In this document: positions 25,265-40,200 of the stretch, piece by piece
How the letters are laid out: every line of letters begins with the position of its first letter
Position numbering within the stretch: position 1 is the stretch's first letter
From: JAHRAW01 sp965226545
Lineage (GTDB): Bacteria > Pseudomonadota > Gammaproteobacteria > Arenicellales > Poriferihabitantaceae
NCBI GenBank assembly: GCA_965226545.1
Contig: OZ245364.1
Span: forward strand, 2,108,001-2,172,000
DNA: 64,000 bases
Direction of reading: 5' to 3'
Position numbers and translations under genes: made by a program
The notes under the pieces: model-generated
Told to the model about the DNA's origin: nothing
Database searches by the model: none
Seen by the model: the letters and a program-made list of their open reading frames with translations, nothing else

Positions 25265-28200
25265 TTAAAACCGCACTTCACCTTTGAACAACAGGCTTTG
25301 TTGAACCTCGCCGTCTTTGGAGCGTTCGCGTTCGCCGACCAAGCGCAACTGCAGCGGCGCGCTCGGATTCCAGTTTGCGCCCATGCGATAGATGTTGGTG
25401 TCGGCGTGCGACCATTCGACAAACGGCGTCACCACCCCGCGCCAACCGTGTCCGGCGACGCCATAGCCGAGATGCGAATCGATGTGCATCGAATAATCCA
25501 CCGCATCCGGGTCGGTGTTGCGCAATGCATCCAATCCATCCCACACCGCGCCGACTTGACCGTCGCTTGCGCCGTAGGACGGGCGCACGCGCAACGACAA
25601 GCCCTGCCCGTCGGCGCCGCTTTCATTGCGCACCAATGCATACACGCCCCATTCGCTGTATTCGCCGCCGGTGGATTGCATCGCATGCGCGCGCAATTCG
25701 CTGCGGAAGCGGCCGTCGATGCCGAAGTGGCGCAACCCGGCCGCGCTTTCGAAGCCGGCGCCCAAATCGCTGTCGCCGTAGTCGTAGCGCAGCGCGAATT
25801 CATAATGCGGCTCGATTCGACCGCCGGTGTATAAATCGACGCTGTTGGTAAACTCGCCGCTCAATCGCGCCAAGCCGCCATCGACCGTCTGCGCGCTGAT
25901 GTCGTCGTTGCCGACCACATCGATTTGCGTGGCCAGCATTTCACCGCCGATGCGCAATCGCGTGTTGCCATAGACGCCGGCTTCGCCTTGCGCGCCAAAC
26001 GCCGCGCTGCGCATGCGCAAATCAGCCTGCACTTCCTGCGCCGCAACATCGGTGTTGATGGACAATTCGCCGCTGCCGACGCCAAGCATCGCCCATAAAT
26101 CGGCGGCACCGACGCGCCAACTGATATACGGGTTGAGCGTCGTCAACCGCAGGTCGTAATCGCCTTTACCGCCGCGTTGGTTTTCGCCGATGTCTTCGTA
26201 TTCAATTTCGGTGTTGGTCACCGCCACCGCCGCCCCGCCAATCGCGGTTTCGCCGACGCGGCTGTCCATGCCGATATGCACGCTGCGCAAACTGCCGTCC
26301 CATTTGAGTTCATCGGTGTCGCCGGAGATGTCGTTGTATTCGCCCGACAACCACACCGCGCCGGTGCGCGCGCCGTACGCTTGCCCGTTTGCGTTGAGCG
26401 GCATTGCGATGGCGGTGCCGTGCAACAATCGCATCGCGTCCATTTCATCGTCGGCAAGCGATTTGCCGTAGGCGGTTATCATTCCGGCCAAGGTGTTCTG
26501 CCCGGCAAACGACACCCGCGCCGATTGCCCATCGCGCGCTTGGGCGATGCGCCGCACCACCGCACTGACCGTGTCGCTGGCGATTGCGCCGGCGGCATCG
26601 GATAACAGTTGTTCGTTTACCTTGACAAAATTATCGGCACTGGCGCGATAAAGAGAGAAAGTTAACGTGTAGGTTGCGGTTGCGCCGTTGGCGTCTGTGG
26701 CGGTGTAATCGAACAGATACTGCGGCTCGGCTTCGCCCGGTTGTGCGACCAAATCATCGTACGACGCATCGACCTGAATTTCCGGCACAGCGGTGCCGGC
26801 GGCGAACGTCGTCGGCTCCAACAACCAAGTCGGGCGCGGCGCATCCGCATTGACAACGTCATCGACAACGTTGCCGACAAACGTCAACGTATACGTAACC
26901 ATCCCCGCGCCGCCGTCGGCTTTTAATTTAGTCGTTGTAACCACGTGGTTGGTCGCGCCTTCGGTCACGAGGAAGGAATGAGCGATTGGCGAAAGCGACG
27001 GCTTATCAGCCACCGTAATCACAAACGAATCGCTTGCGTTGACTTTGTCGGCGTTGCCTTGCTCAGACACATTAAGCGTCACGGTGTAATCGTCGACGAA
27101 AGTCGGCACACCGACCAATACAAAAGTTACGTCGTTGCCGCTTTCGACAAAGTCTCCGGACATCGTTAAGCCGTGCGGAATGTTGGTTAATTCATAGGAC
27201 GCCGTCGTCGGTTTGTCGGTGATGCCGGCGACAAAAGTTTGGTTGTCGGCAACCAGCGCGCCGCCCACCGTATAAGTGATTGTCGCCGGCGTAAATGTAA
27301 TCGTCGGCGCATTAACCACTTCCAACACAAATGCCAACGCGGTCGCCTCAACGCCGTTGGCGTCGTGCGCCGTGTAACGATAAGTGACCGTTTGCATCGT
27401 GGCGACCACGCCGTTCAATCGCCGCGCATTAAACCCAAGCCCGTCGATGCCGGCGCCGCCGACGGCGGCGTCGGTCAATGAATACGAAATCGGCTGCACC
27501 CCGCCGGATTGGATTGACGGCAAGTTCAAATCCACCGCCATGCCAACGCTGTATTTTTCATCGTCGATGGTTTGCGCGCCAAACGAAGGCGCGGCGGCGA
27601 CGAATATCTGCAAGGTGAACCGCCCGCGGTGATTGTTGGCGTCTTCGGCGACGCGGGTGTAACTAAACGCCCCGATTTGCGTCGGCGAGCCGCTGATAAC
27701 CACTCGATTGTCGGCGAGGACATTTGCATTCAAACCGCTCGGCAAATTGTCGGTTTCGGCGTAGGCAATCGCGCCGGTGCCGCCGGTTGCGAACGGCAAG
27801 GTCAACGCATCGCCGTCTTGCACACCGCCGATGGTGTAGGTGGCGGTGCCGACGGTGTAGGTCGCCGCAATCGTCGATGGCGTGAACGCCGGCGCGCGCG
27901 CAACGCGCATCGCAAAGGTCGCCTCGAGTTGCGCGCCATCGAATGAATCGCGCGCGCGATAAGTTAAGGTGCGCACGGCTTGTTCGGCGTTGGGCGCGTT
28001 ACCGGTCAATTGGCGCGTCGCCGCATCGAATCGCAGCCAAGACGGCAGGTTTATTAATGAGTACGTCGCATCGCCAATCACGCCATTGACCGCCGGCAAC
28101 GGAACGCTGATGTTTTGCTGGTTGATTGAGAAGGTGATGTCGGGCGGTGCGCTTGCAAACGCCAATGCGGCAACCACTTCGATGGCGGTGTTGCGCGCAA

Positions 28201-31200
28201 CGCCGGCGCCGTTGTTGTCGCGCGCGTGATACGCGAATGCGGTGTTGCCGACGACGCTCGGTGCGCCGGACAATTCACGCCGCACCGCATCGAATGCAAT
28301 GCCGGGCACGCTGGAATTATCGACAAACGCCGCCGCGCCATACGCCGAACTCGCGCCGACGGTTAACTTATGCGTCAACGGCGGCGCGCCGTTGGCCGCG
28401 GACGGCAAGCGATGGCTGCGCGCGACGTTTTGGCGGAAGGTGTATGCCGTTGCCACGCCCGACAATGTCGGCGCGGCGAATACGCGGATGTGGAATTGCG
28501 CGCTGTTGGCAACGCCGCCGTTTTGGTCGGTCGCCTGCACGCGATAGAGGGTGTTGCTGACCTCATTCGGCGTGCCGTTAAGGCGCGGCGGTTCGGCGTC
28601 GTTAAACCTCAACCCGCCCGACAACGCCGGCGATATCGAATACGACAAATCGCCGACGCCGCCGCTTGCGGTAATCAACACCACATTGGCAGGTTGCGGT
28701 TGGTTGACGCTGAACGACAATCCGGTTTGCGTCGATGCAAACACCGGCAACGCCACCACATGCGCAATGAAGGTGAATGCACCGCTGCGCGGCGGCGATG
28801 ATTGGTCGGTGGCGATGCGCACAAAGGTGTATTCGCCGACTTGATTCGGTGCGCCGCTGAGCAGAATTAAAGCGCCGCGCGCCGTGCGCGTAATGCCGGG
28901 CGGCGTTGCGCCGTCGATGCTGTACGCCAAATTGCCGGTGCCGCCGCTGGCGGCCGGCAAGGTGATGGCATCGGCCGATTGCGCGCCGTCGGCGACAAGC
29001 GTATAGGTCGTTGCGCCGACGGTGTAACTAACGGTAGACATCGCCGGCGTAAACACCGGGCGTTCATTTACGGTCACCGTAAACGTCGTGCGCGCGATGA
29101 CGCTGTCGAAATTATCGGTGGCGGTGTATTCAAACGACCGCTCGACAGTCGGCGTCGCCGGGGCGGTGCCTTGCAAGGCGCGCGCGGTCGCATTAAAGGT
29201 GACGCCGGTTGGCAAGGTTGCGCCGCTGATTCCGCTGACCGTATAGGCGACCGAACCAACCGCGCCGCCCGCTTCAGCCAACGTCAAGTTCACCGATTGT
29301 TCGGTTGCAAACGCGAGGTTGTCTTGCACCAAGGCGAACGGCACGGCGATGAAGATATTGGTGGATTGCGATGCGGTCGCGCCGTTGGCGTCGCGCGCGT
29401 GATAGTTGAGCAAATGATTGGTCGACGGCGCAACCGGCGTGCCCGACAACACCCGTGTCGATGCATCGAAAGCCACGCCGCTTGCGCCAAAATCGGCGCC
29501 CGAATATTGCGAAGTCGCGCCTATCGTGAGTTTATGCGTCAACGGCGACAAGCCATCCTGCGCTTGCGGCAAGGCGGTGTTGGCGGCAATCGGGTTGCCG
29601 ATGCGGAAGGTGTAGCCGTTGCCGAGCGTCGTGACATCCGCGGCGGCAAAGTTGGGCGCGGCGAGTGCGGCGACGTTGAATGCGTAACTTAATGTCGCGC
29701 CGTTTGCATCGGCGGCGATATAGGTCAACCCAACCGCGCCGTTGGTGGCGGCAAAGGTGCCGGATAAAGTGCGCGTGTTGGCATTAAACGCCAAGGAATT
29801 GGTCACGCCAATGTCGCCGAGCCCGTCCAAGGAATACGCATAGGCCGCGCGCCCACCGGTCACGGCGAGGAAGTTCAACGGGGTATTCGTGCCGACGGTG
29901 AAAGTTGAATCATCCGGGTTGTTGCCGGCGGCGAACGCCAACGCCGCATAGACCTGCAACTCAAATCGCAAGTCGCCGCTTGCGCCGTGTACATCGACGG
30001 CGGTCAAGGTGTAGCGGGCATCGCTTACGCCGGCATTGACCGCCAACACGCCGCTTAATTTGGCGGTCGATGCATTGACCGCCAAGTGGTTCGGCAATGC
30101 CGGAGATATGCCGTAGACCAACGGCGCATAGCCGTTATTGGCGGTGCGCAAATCGACATCGAGCGCCGGCCCGCCAATCGTTGCGTGGATTTTATCCTGC
30201 GTGGCGGCGAATGCCGGCGCGGCGACGACATTCGCGGTGAAGGTGAATACGCCAACACGCGGCGGCGACGAAGAGTCGGTGGCGGTGCGGGTGAAGGTGT
30301 AATCGCCGGCGCGGTTCGGTGCGCCGCTCAGCAACACTCGATTGCCGTCGCTGGTGCGCGTCATGCCGGGCGGGGTGACGCCGCTTGGGCTGTAGACGAC
30401 CGCGCCGACGCCGCCGCTCGCTTCGGGCATCGTAATCGTATCCGCGCTTTGCGCGCCGGCGATGGTGTAGGTGGTTGCGCCGACGCTGTAGGTCGCCGCA
30501 ATCGCCGGCGGGGCGAAGGTCGGGCGTTCGTTTACGGTGATGACAAACGTGGCGACGGCAACTTCGTTATCGAAATCATCGGTGGCTTTGTATTCGAATG
30601 TCCGCGCCGCGACCGCGGTTGCCGGCGCGGTGCCTTCCAAGGCGAGGTCGTCTGCATCGAATGTGACGCCGTTCGGCAAGGTTGCGCTGTTTAATCCAGT
30701 GACCGTGTAGACGATTGTGCCGACCGCACCGCTGACCGAGCTCAACGATTGATTCACCGATTCTGATGTCGGCAAGCCAATGTCAACTTGCGACAACGCA
30801 AACGATGCGGCGATGTACATATTGGTGGATTGCGAGTCGGTTACGCCGTTGGCGTCGCGCGCGTGATAAGTGATGTCGGCGTCGTATTCGGCGCTCGGCG
30901 TGCCGGACAACACTCGCGTGCTCGAATCAAAATCGACTCCGCCGACGCCCCATTCGGTTGCGGTATACGCGCTGCTCGCGCCGACGGTGAGTTTATAAGT
31001 AATCGGCGCCGCGCCGCCGGCAGCGACCGGCAAGGTGGTGTTGGCGGCAATCGCCGTGCCGACGCGGAAGGTGTAGCCGGCGCCGAGCAACGTCAGGTCG
31101 GCGGCGTTGGTGATGGCGACCGGCGCGACCGCGACGACATTAAATGCATGCGTCAATGCCGCGCTGTTGGCGTCGGCGACGGTATAGGTCAACCCGCCGC

Positions 31201-34200
31201 TGCCGGCCGCGGCGAACGAGCCGGTTACAATGCGCGTAGCGGCGTCGTAGGTTAAATTATTGCTTGCGGCAATCGCGCTGATGCCATCGAAGGAATAGGT
31301 CAACGCCGCGCGTCCGCCGTTGACCAGCGGCAAGGTTTGCGATTGGGTTTGCCCAATGGTGTAGGTAACCGCAGTCGGCGGGGTGGCGGCAAAGGCAAGC
31401 TCGGCATAGACCTGCAAATCGAATTGCACCGTGGCGCGTACGCCGTTGGCATCGATGGCGGTCAAGGTGTAGTTTTGGTTGCCGACATCGGTTGCGTTAG
31501 TCGGCACGCCGACAATGGCGTGGGCGTCATCGTCATACCGCAACCCGCTCGGCAACGCCGGCGTCACTTGATAGACAATCACCTGGGTGCCGTAGCGGGG
31601 GTACGGCAAGAAAGCGTTATTTTCGTCCAATGCTGGGCCGCCAATCGTTGCATGCAGTTTGTCGATTTGCTCATCAAACACCGGCGCCCGCACCACCGTG
31701 GCAATGAAGGTTAACTCCCCACTGCGCGGCGGCGTATAACTGTCAACCACTTGGCGCAAGAATGTGAGGTCGACCACCGTCGCCGTGGTCGGCGTGCCGG
31801 TTAACAATATGCGATTGCCGTCCGCGGTTTGCGTAATGCCGGCCGGCAAACTGCCGCTGGTGCTGTACACCAAATTGCCGGCGCCGCCGCTGGCGGCCGG
31901 CAAGGTGATGGTTTCGACCTGGGTCAACGGATTGCCGACCGAATAAGTCGACGCGCCGACGGTGAAGCGCGCGCGTATCCGCGACGGCGAGAACACCGGT
32001 CGGGTGAACACGGCGAGCGTGAAAGTGACTGTGTCGGTGGCGTCGTCAAAATCATCGAGTGCGGTGTATGCGAACGATGCCTCGGCGACATCGCTATTCG
32101 GTGCAGTGCCTTGCAATGCGCGGGCGGGCGGGTTGAAGGTGATGCCGGTTGGCAAGGTCGCGCCGTTTACCCCGGCAATCGTATAAGTGACCGCGCCAAC
32201 GCCGCCGCTTGCTTCGCTGAGCGATTGATTGACGGATTGCCCGGCCGAAAGTTGCACATTGTCCTGCGCCACGGTAAACGTCGAGGCGACATAGATGTTG
32301 GTGGCGCGCGAGACGATTGCGCCGTTGGCATCGCGCGCGTGATAGCCGAGCGGATGATTAATCGACGCCGCCGCGCTTGGCGTGCCGGATAAGGCGCGCG
32401 TGGACGCATCGAAGGCGACGCCGTTGGCGCCAAAGGCGGCATCCGAATAGTTCGAAGTCGCGCCGACCGTGAGTTTATGCGTCAACGGCGGCAAGCCATC
32501 TTGCGCCTCCGGCAAAGTCGTGTTGGCCGCTATCAAAGTGCCGGCGCGGAAGGTGTAGCCATTGTCGAGCGCGGTGACATCCGCGGCGGCAAAGTTCGGG
32601 GCGGCGACGGCGGCGACGGTGAATGCGTAACTAACCGTCGCGCCGTTATTGTCGGCGACGACATAGGTTAACCCAACATCGTTACTAACGACATCGAACG
32701 TGCCGGATAAAGTGCGCGTGGCTTCGACAAACGCCAAACTGTTGTTGCCGCCAACATCGTCGATACCATCGACCGAATAAGTTAAATCCGCGCGTCCGCC
32801 GGTGGCGGCAAGGAAGACCAATGCGTCACTCGTGCCGACGGTGAAAGTCGTGTCACCCGGATTGTTGCCGGCGACGAACGCCAAGGTGGCGTAGACCTGC
32901 AGGTCGAACTGCAAGGTCGCGCTGACATCGTGTACATCGACAACCCGCAAGGTGTATTGCGAATCGCTTGCGCTGAGGGTGTTTGCCAATGCGCCGGTTA
33001 ATTGCGCGGTGCTTGCATCGACCGCCAAATCAGCGGGCAACCCGGCGGCGGAATACGCCAACGCGCCGAACCCATTATTCGCCGTCGGCAAGGCGACGTT
33101 TACATCGGGGCCGCCGATGGTCGCGTGAATTTTGCTTGGCGCGCCGGCAAACGAAGGCGCGGCGACGACGCTGGCCAGCAACGTGAAGGTCGCTTGTTGG
33201 TCGATTTGGTCGGCGATGATGCGGCTGAAGGTGAAGTTGCCGACCGCGCTTGGGGCGTTGTCATCGCTGATTGCGTATTCATCGGCAATCGCCGCGCCGC
33301 TCATGCCAGTCGGCAATGCGCCTTGGTTGGTGTAGACATCGCCGCCGGCGCCGCCGCTGGCCGCCGGCAACGTCAACCCTTCAATCACCGCCCCGCCGCT
33401 GCTGTATTTGGCGGCGTTGGTGATGGTGAAAGTGACGGCGAGTTCGCTCGGCGTAAACACCGGCGCATCGGCGACCGTTATCGAGAAGGTGACGCTCGCC
33501 GAATCGCCATCGACATCGTCGGTCGCGGCGTAGATAAAGGACGTTTCCGCCGTTGCGACGCTCGGCGCGGTGCCGCCGAGTTTATGCGTTGCCGCATCAA
33601 ACGTAACGCCGCTCGGCAAATCATCCAGCCCGTTGCCGTCCAAATCGGTCAGCGTATACGCGGCTGAACCGAAGCCAAATATGCCGATGAGGTTTTGCGC
33701 GGCCGACAAGGTTTGGTCGACGCTCGACCCGACGGTGAGAATTAAATCGTCCTGCGCCAAAGTCACGCGCGGATACACGTCAACCGGCGCGCTCGCGATG
33801 CCGGTTGCGCCGTTGGCGTCGCGCACATGATACGCCGATGAAACCGAATCCAATGTCACCGCGCTTATCGTGCCGCTCAATATGCGCGTTGCGCCGTCGT
33901 ACATCAAGCCGAATTGATTAAACCCAGCCGAGTCGTAATTGGAATCCACGGTCAACTTATGCGTCAACGGCGCAACCCCGCCGGTCGCTTGCGGCAGGGT
34001 AACTTCCACTTCCGCGCCGATGCGGAAATCAAGCGCGCCCAACTCAGTGTTGGCGGCGTTCGAGAAGGTCGGCGCGGCGACGGCGGCGACGTTAAAGGCG
34101 TAACTTAAGGACGCTTGGTTTTGGTCGGCGACGATATAGGTCAACCCGACATTGTCGGTAACGACGCCGAACGTGCCGGCCAATGTGCGGCTGTTGGCGT

Positions 34201-37200
34201 CAAACGCCAAACTGTTGGCGCCGCTGACATCAGCGATGCCGTCGAGCGAATATGCATACGCGCTGCGCCCGCCGCCGACGGCGAGGAATGCAATCGATTT
34301 GCTTGGCCCGACGCTGAAGGTGGTGTCGCCCGGATTATCGCCGGCGACATACGCCAACGCCGCATAGACTTCGAGGTCGAACGCCACCATCGCGCTTGCG
34401 CCGTGTACATCGACGACGGTCAAGGTGTAATTGGCGTTGCCGACATCGGTTGCATTATCGGGCGCGCCGCTGATTTGCACGGCGGACGCGTCGAACTGCA
34501 TGCCGCTCGGCAATTCGGGCGCAAGCGAATACGCCAACGGCGCAACCCCGCCGCTTGCGCGCAATAATGATTGGCTAATCGCCGCGCCAATCGTTGCGTG
34601 GAGTTTTTCTTGCGCGGCGGCAAACGAAGGCGCGGCGACGACATTGGCGATGAAGGTGAATTCACCGCTGCGCGGCGTCGCGGCTTGGTCGGTGACCGTG
34701 CGCGTGAAGGTGTACTCGTCGGCCACGCTCGGCGCGCCGGTTAATAATATGCGCCCGCCGTCCGCGGTTTCCGTGAGGTTGGTCGGCAGGTTGCCGCCGC
34801 GGACATACGCCAATACGCCCTGCCCGCCGTCGGCCGCCGGCAAGGTTAACGCATCGCCGGATTGCGCGCCGCCCATCGAATACGTCGTTGCGTTGACGGT
34901 GTAGGTTGCGGCGATGGTGGGCGGGGTGAAGGTTGGGCTTTCGGTGACGGTGACCGTGAATGTGGCGACGGCGACGACGTTATCGAAACCATCGGTCGCG
35001 CTGTATTCAAACGCCATCTCGCTCACCGCACTGTCCGGGGCGGTGCCTTGCAATGCGCGCGCGGTCGGGTTGAAGGTGATGTCGCCGGGCAAGGTTGCGC
35101 CGCTTACGCCGCTGACCGTGTAGACGACCGCGCCGACATTTTCGCTGGCGACGGTCAACGTTAAATCGACCGATTGTCCGGCTGCCAAACCGATGTTGTC
35201 TTGCGACAAGGTGAACGATGCGGCGATGAATATGTTGGTCGCTTGCGACACGGTCGCGCCGTTAACATCGCGCGCGTGATAGTTGAGCGGATGATTGGTT
35301 TTCGGCGCAATCGGCGTGCCGGACAACGTGCGCGTCGATGCATCGAAGGCAATGTCGTTTGCGCCGAAATCTGCGCTGGTGTATTGCGCGCCGACGGTGA
35401 GTTTATGAGTCAACGGCGGCAAACCATCTTGCGCCTCCGGCAAAGTTGTGTTCGCCGCAATCGCCGTGCCGACGCGGAAGGTGTAGCCGTTGCCGAGCGT
35501 CGTGACATCGGCGGCGGCGAAGTTGGGGGCGGCAACGGCGGCGACGGTGAATGCGTAACTTAAGGTTGCGCCGTTGGCATCGGTGACGACATAAGTTAAC
35601 CCGACATCGTTGCTGACAACATCGAACGTGCCGGATAAAGTGCGCGTGGCTTCGACAAATGCCAAACTGTTATTGCCGCCAACATCGTCAATACCGTCGA
35701 CCGAATAAGTCAAATCCGCGCGTCCGCCGGTGGCGGCAAGGAAGACCAATGCGGTGCTCGTGCCGACGGTAAAGGTCGTGTCATCCGGATTGTCGCCGGC
35801 GGCAAACGCCAACGCCGCATACACTTCAATGGCGAATTGTTGCAACGCAATGCTTGCGCCGTGCACATCAGTTGCGGTCAACGTGTAATTTTTGCTGCCG
35901 ACATCGCTGACATTGTTCGGCACGCCGCTAAGTTTCGCGGTGCTCGAATCCAATTGCAGACCACTCGGCAATTGCGGCGTTATCGAATACGCCAACGGCG
36001 CAAACCCATTCGCCGCTTGCGGCAAATCAACATCCAACGCCACGCCGCCAATCGTTGCATGTAGCCCTGCTTGCGTGGCGGCAAAGGCGGGCGCGGCGAC
36101 GACAGTTGCGATGAAAGTGAAGTTGCCGGTGCGCGGCGTCGCGGCTGTGTCGGTGGCGGTGCGGGTGAAGGTGACATCGCCGGCTACGGTTGGCATGCCG
36201 CTTAATAATATGGTGTCGCCATCCGCGTCGTCCGTGATGCCGTTCGGCAAACTGCCGTCGTTCGCGTAACTCAAAGTGCCGATGCCGCCAACCGCTTCGG
36301 GCAAGGTTAATGCGTCGCCGGATTGTGCGCCGGCTATCGTGTAGGTCGTTGCGCCGACGGTATAAGTCGCGGCGATGGTTGCCGGGATAAACGTCGGGCG
36401 TTCGGTGACGGTGACCGTGAAGGTGGTGACGGCGATGGCGCTATCGAAACCATCGGTCGCGGTGTATTCGAATGTCATTTCGCTTACCACGCTACTCGGT
36501 GCGGTGCCTTGCAATGCGTGGTCGGTCGGGTTAAAGGTGACGCCGCTCGGAAAGTCGTTCGATACGTCTATTCCGGCAACTGTATAAGCGACTGTGCCAA
36601 CGCCGCCGATGGCCTCAGTCAAATCCAAATCGACGGCTTGTCCGGTTGCCAAAGCGATGTTGCTTTGCGACACGGTGAACGATGCGGCGATGAACAAGTC
36701 GGTCGCTTGCGACACGGTCGCGCCGTTAACATCGCGCGCGTGATAGTGGAGCGAATGATTGGTCGACGGCGCAATCGGCGTGCCGGACAATGTGCGCGTC
36801 GATGCATCGAAGGCAATGTCGTTTGCGCCAAAGTCGGCACTGGTGTATTGCGCGCCGACGGTGAGTTTATGCGTCAACGGCGGCAAGCCATCTTGCGCTT
36901 GCGGCAAGGTTGTGTTCGCCGCAATTGCGTTGCCGACGCGGAAAGTGTAGCCGTTCGTCAACGCCGTTTGGTCGGCGGTGGCAAAGTTCGGGGCGGCGAC
37001 GGCGGCGACGCTGAAGTCATAACTTAACGTTGCACCGTTATTGTCGGTGACGACATAAGTCAAACCAACATCGCCGCTAACGACATCAAACGTGCCGGAT
37101 AAAGTGCGCGTGGCTTCGACAAATGCCAAACTGTTATTGCCGCCAACATCGTCAATGCCGTCGAGCGAATAAGTTAAATCCGCACGCCCGCTGGTGGCGG

Positions 37201-40200
37201 CAAGGAAGACCAATGCGGTGCTCGTGCCGACGGTAAAGGTCGTGTCATCCGGATTGTTGCCGGCGGCAAACGCCAACGCCGCATACACTTCGAGGTTAAA
37301 CGCCACAGTCGCACTAACCCCATGAACATCGACGGCGGTCAAAGTGTACTCGGCAGTGCCGACATCATCCGCATCGTCCGGCACACCGCTCAATTTTGCG
37401 GTGCCCGAATTCAACTGCAACCCACTCGGCAAGTTGGGCGTTATCGAATAAACCAACGGCGTAAACCCATTCGCCGCTTGCGGCAAATCAACATCCAACG
37501 CCACGCCGCCAATCGTTGCATGTAAATCGCTTTGCGTATCGGCAAACGAAGGTTTGTCGACGACAGTGGCGATGAAGGTGAAATCACCAACGCGCGGCGG
37601 CGATGAGGTGTCGGTGGCGGTACGGGTGAAGGTGACATCACCGGCGGCGGTTGGCATGCCGCTTAATAATATGGTGTTGCCATCCGCCGTGCTCGTGATG
37701 CCGTTCGGCAAACTGCCGTCGTTCGCGTAACTCAAAGTGCCGATGCCGCCAACCGCTTCGGGCAAGGTTAATGCGTCGCCGGATTGTGCGCCGGCTATCG
37801 TGTAAGTCGTTGAGCCGACGGTGTAAGTCGCGGCGATGGTGGTCGGCGTAAACGCCGGGCGTTCGGTTACGGCAATGGTAAATGTGGCGACGGCGACGGC
37901 GTTATCGAAACCATCGGTCGCGGTGTATTCGAACGTCATCTCGCTTACCGCGCTACTCGGGGCGGTGCCTTGCAAGGCGTGGTCGGTCGGGTTAAAGGTG
38001 ACGCCGCTCGGAAAGTCGTTCGATACGTCTATTCCGGCAACTGTATAAGCGACTGTGCCAACGCCGCCGATGGCCTCAGTCAAATCCAAATCGACGGCTT
38101 GCCCGGTTGCCAAAGCGATGTTGCTTTGCGACACGGTGAACGATGCGGCGATGAACAAGTCGGTCGCTTGCGACACGGTCGCGCCGTTAACATCGCGCGC
38201 GTGATAGTGGAGCGAATGATTGGTCGACGGCGCAATCGGCGTGCCGGACAATGTGCGCGTCGATGCATCGAAGGCAATGTCGTTTGCGCCAAAGTCGGCA
38301 CTGGTGTATTGCGCGCCGACGGTGAGTTTATGCGTCAACGGCGGCAGACCATCTTGCGCTTGCGGCAAGGTTGTGTTCGCCGCAATCGCCGTGCCGACGC
38401 GGAAAGTGTAGCCGTCGTCGAGAGCGGTGACATCCGCGGCGACAAAGTTGGGAGCGGCAACGGCGGCGACGCTGAAGTCATAACTTAACGTTGCCCCGTT
38501 GTTGTCGGTGACAACATAAGTCAAACCGACATCGTTACTAACGACATCGAACGTGCCGGACAACGTGCGCGTGGCTTCGACAAACGCCAAACTATTGTTG
38601 CCGCCAACATCGTCGATGCCGTCGACCGAATAAGTCAAATCCGCGCGTCCGCCGGTGGCGGCAAGGAAGACCAATGCGGTGCTCGTGCCGACGGTAAAGG
38701 TCGTGTCATCCGGATTGTTGCCGGCGGCAAACGCCAACGCCGCATACACTTCGAGGTTAAACGCCACAGTCGCACTAACCCCATGAACATCGACGGCGGT
38801 CAAAGTGTACTCGGCAGTGCCGACATCGTCCGCATCGTCCGGCACACCGCTCAATTTTGCGGTGCCCGAATTCAACTGCAACCCACTCGGCAAGTTGGGC
38901 GTTATCGAATAAACCAACGGCGTAAACCCATTCGCCGCTTGCGGCAAATCAACATCCAACGCCACGCCGCCAATCGTTGCATGTAAATCGCTTTGCGTAT
39001 CGGCAAACGAAGGTTTGTCGACGACAGTGACGATGAAGGTGAAATCACCAACGCGCGGCGGCGATGAGGTGTCGGTGGCGGTGCGGGTATAGGTGTAATC
39101 GCCGGCGGTGGTCGGCATGCCGCTTAACAAAATGCGATTGCCGACGGCGGTTTGCGTGAGGCCGGTCGGCGGTGCGCCGTCGTCCGCATAACTCGCCGCG
39201 CCAACGCCGCCAACCGCTTCGGGCAAGGTTAACGCATCGCCGGATTGCACGCCGGCCATCGTGTACGTCGTTGTGCCGACGGTGTAGGTGGCGGCGATGG
39301 TTGCCGGGATAAACGTCGGGCGTTCGGTGACGGCGATGGTGAAGGTGGCGACGGCAACGGCGCCATCGAAATTGTCGGTTGCGGTGTATTCGAATGTCAT
39401 CTCCGCCACTGCGTTTGACGGGGCGGCGCCTTGCAGTGCGCGTTCGGTCGGATTAAAGGTGACGCCAATCGGCAAGTTGTTCGATGCGTTTATTCCGGCG
39501 ACTGTATAAGCGACCGCGCCAACGCCGCCGATGGGCGCAGTCAAATCCAAATCGACCGCTTGCCCGGTTGCCAACGCGATGTCGGATTGCGACAAGGTGA
39601 ACGATGCGGCGATGAAGAGGTTGGTCGCTTGCGACACTGTAGCGCCATTAACATCGCGCGCGTGATAGTTAAGCGGATGATTGGTCGACGGCGCAATCGG
39701 CGTGCCGGACAACGTGCGCGTCGATGCGGTGAAGGCAATGTCGTTTGCGCCAAAGTCGGCGCTGGCGTATTGCGTGCCGACGGTGAGTTTATGCGTCAAT
39801 GGCGGCAAGCCATCTTGCGCCTCCGGCAAAGTCGTGTTGGCCGCTATCAAAGTGCCGGCGCGGAAGGTGTAGCCATTGTCGAGCGCGGTGACATCCGCGG
39901 CGGCAAAGTTCGGGGCGGCGACGGCGGCGACGGTGAATGCGTAACTAACCGTCGCGCCGTTATTGTCGGCGACGACATAGGTTAACCCAACATCGTTACT
40001 AACGACATCGAACGTGCCGGACAAAGTGCGTGTGGCGGCGACAAATGCCAAACTATTGTTGCCACCGACATCGTCAATGCCGTCGACCGAATAAGTTAAC
40101 TCCGCGCGTCCGCCGGTGGCGGCAAGGAAGACCAATGCGTTACTCGTGCCGACGGTAAAAGTCGTGTCACCCGGATTATTGCCGGCGACGAACGCCAAGG

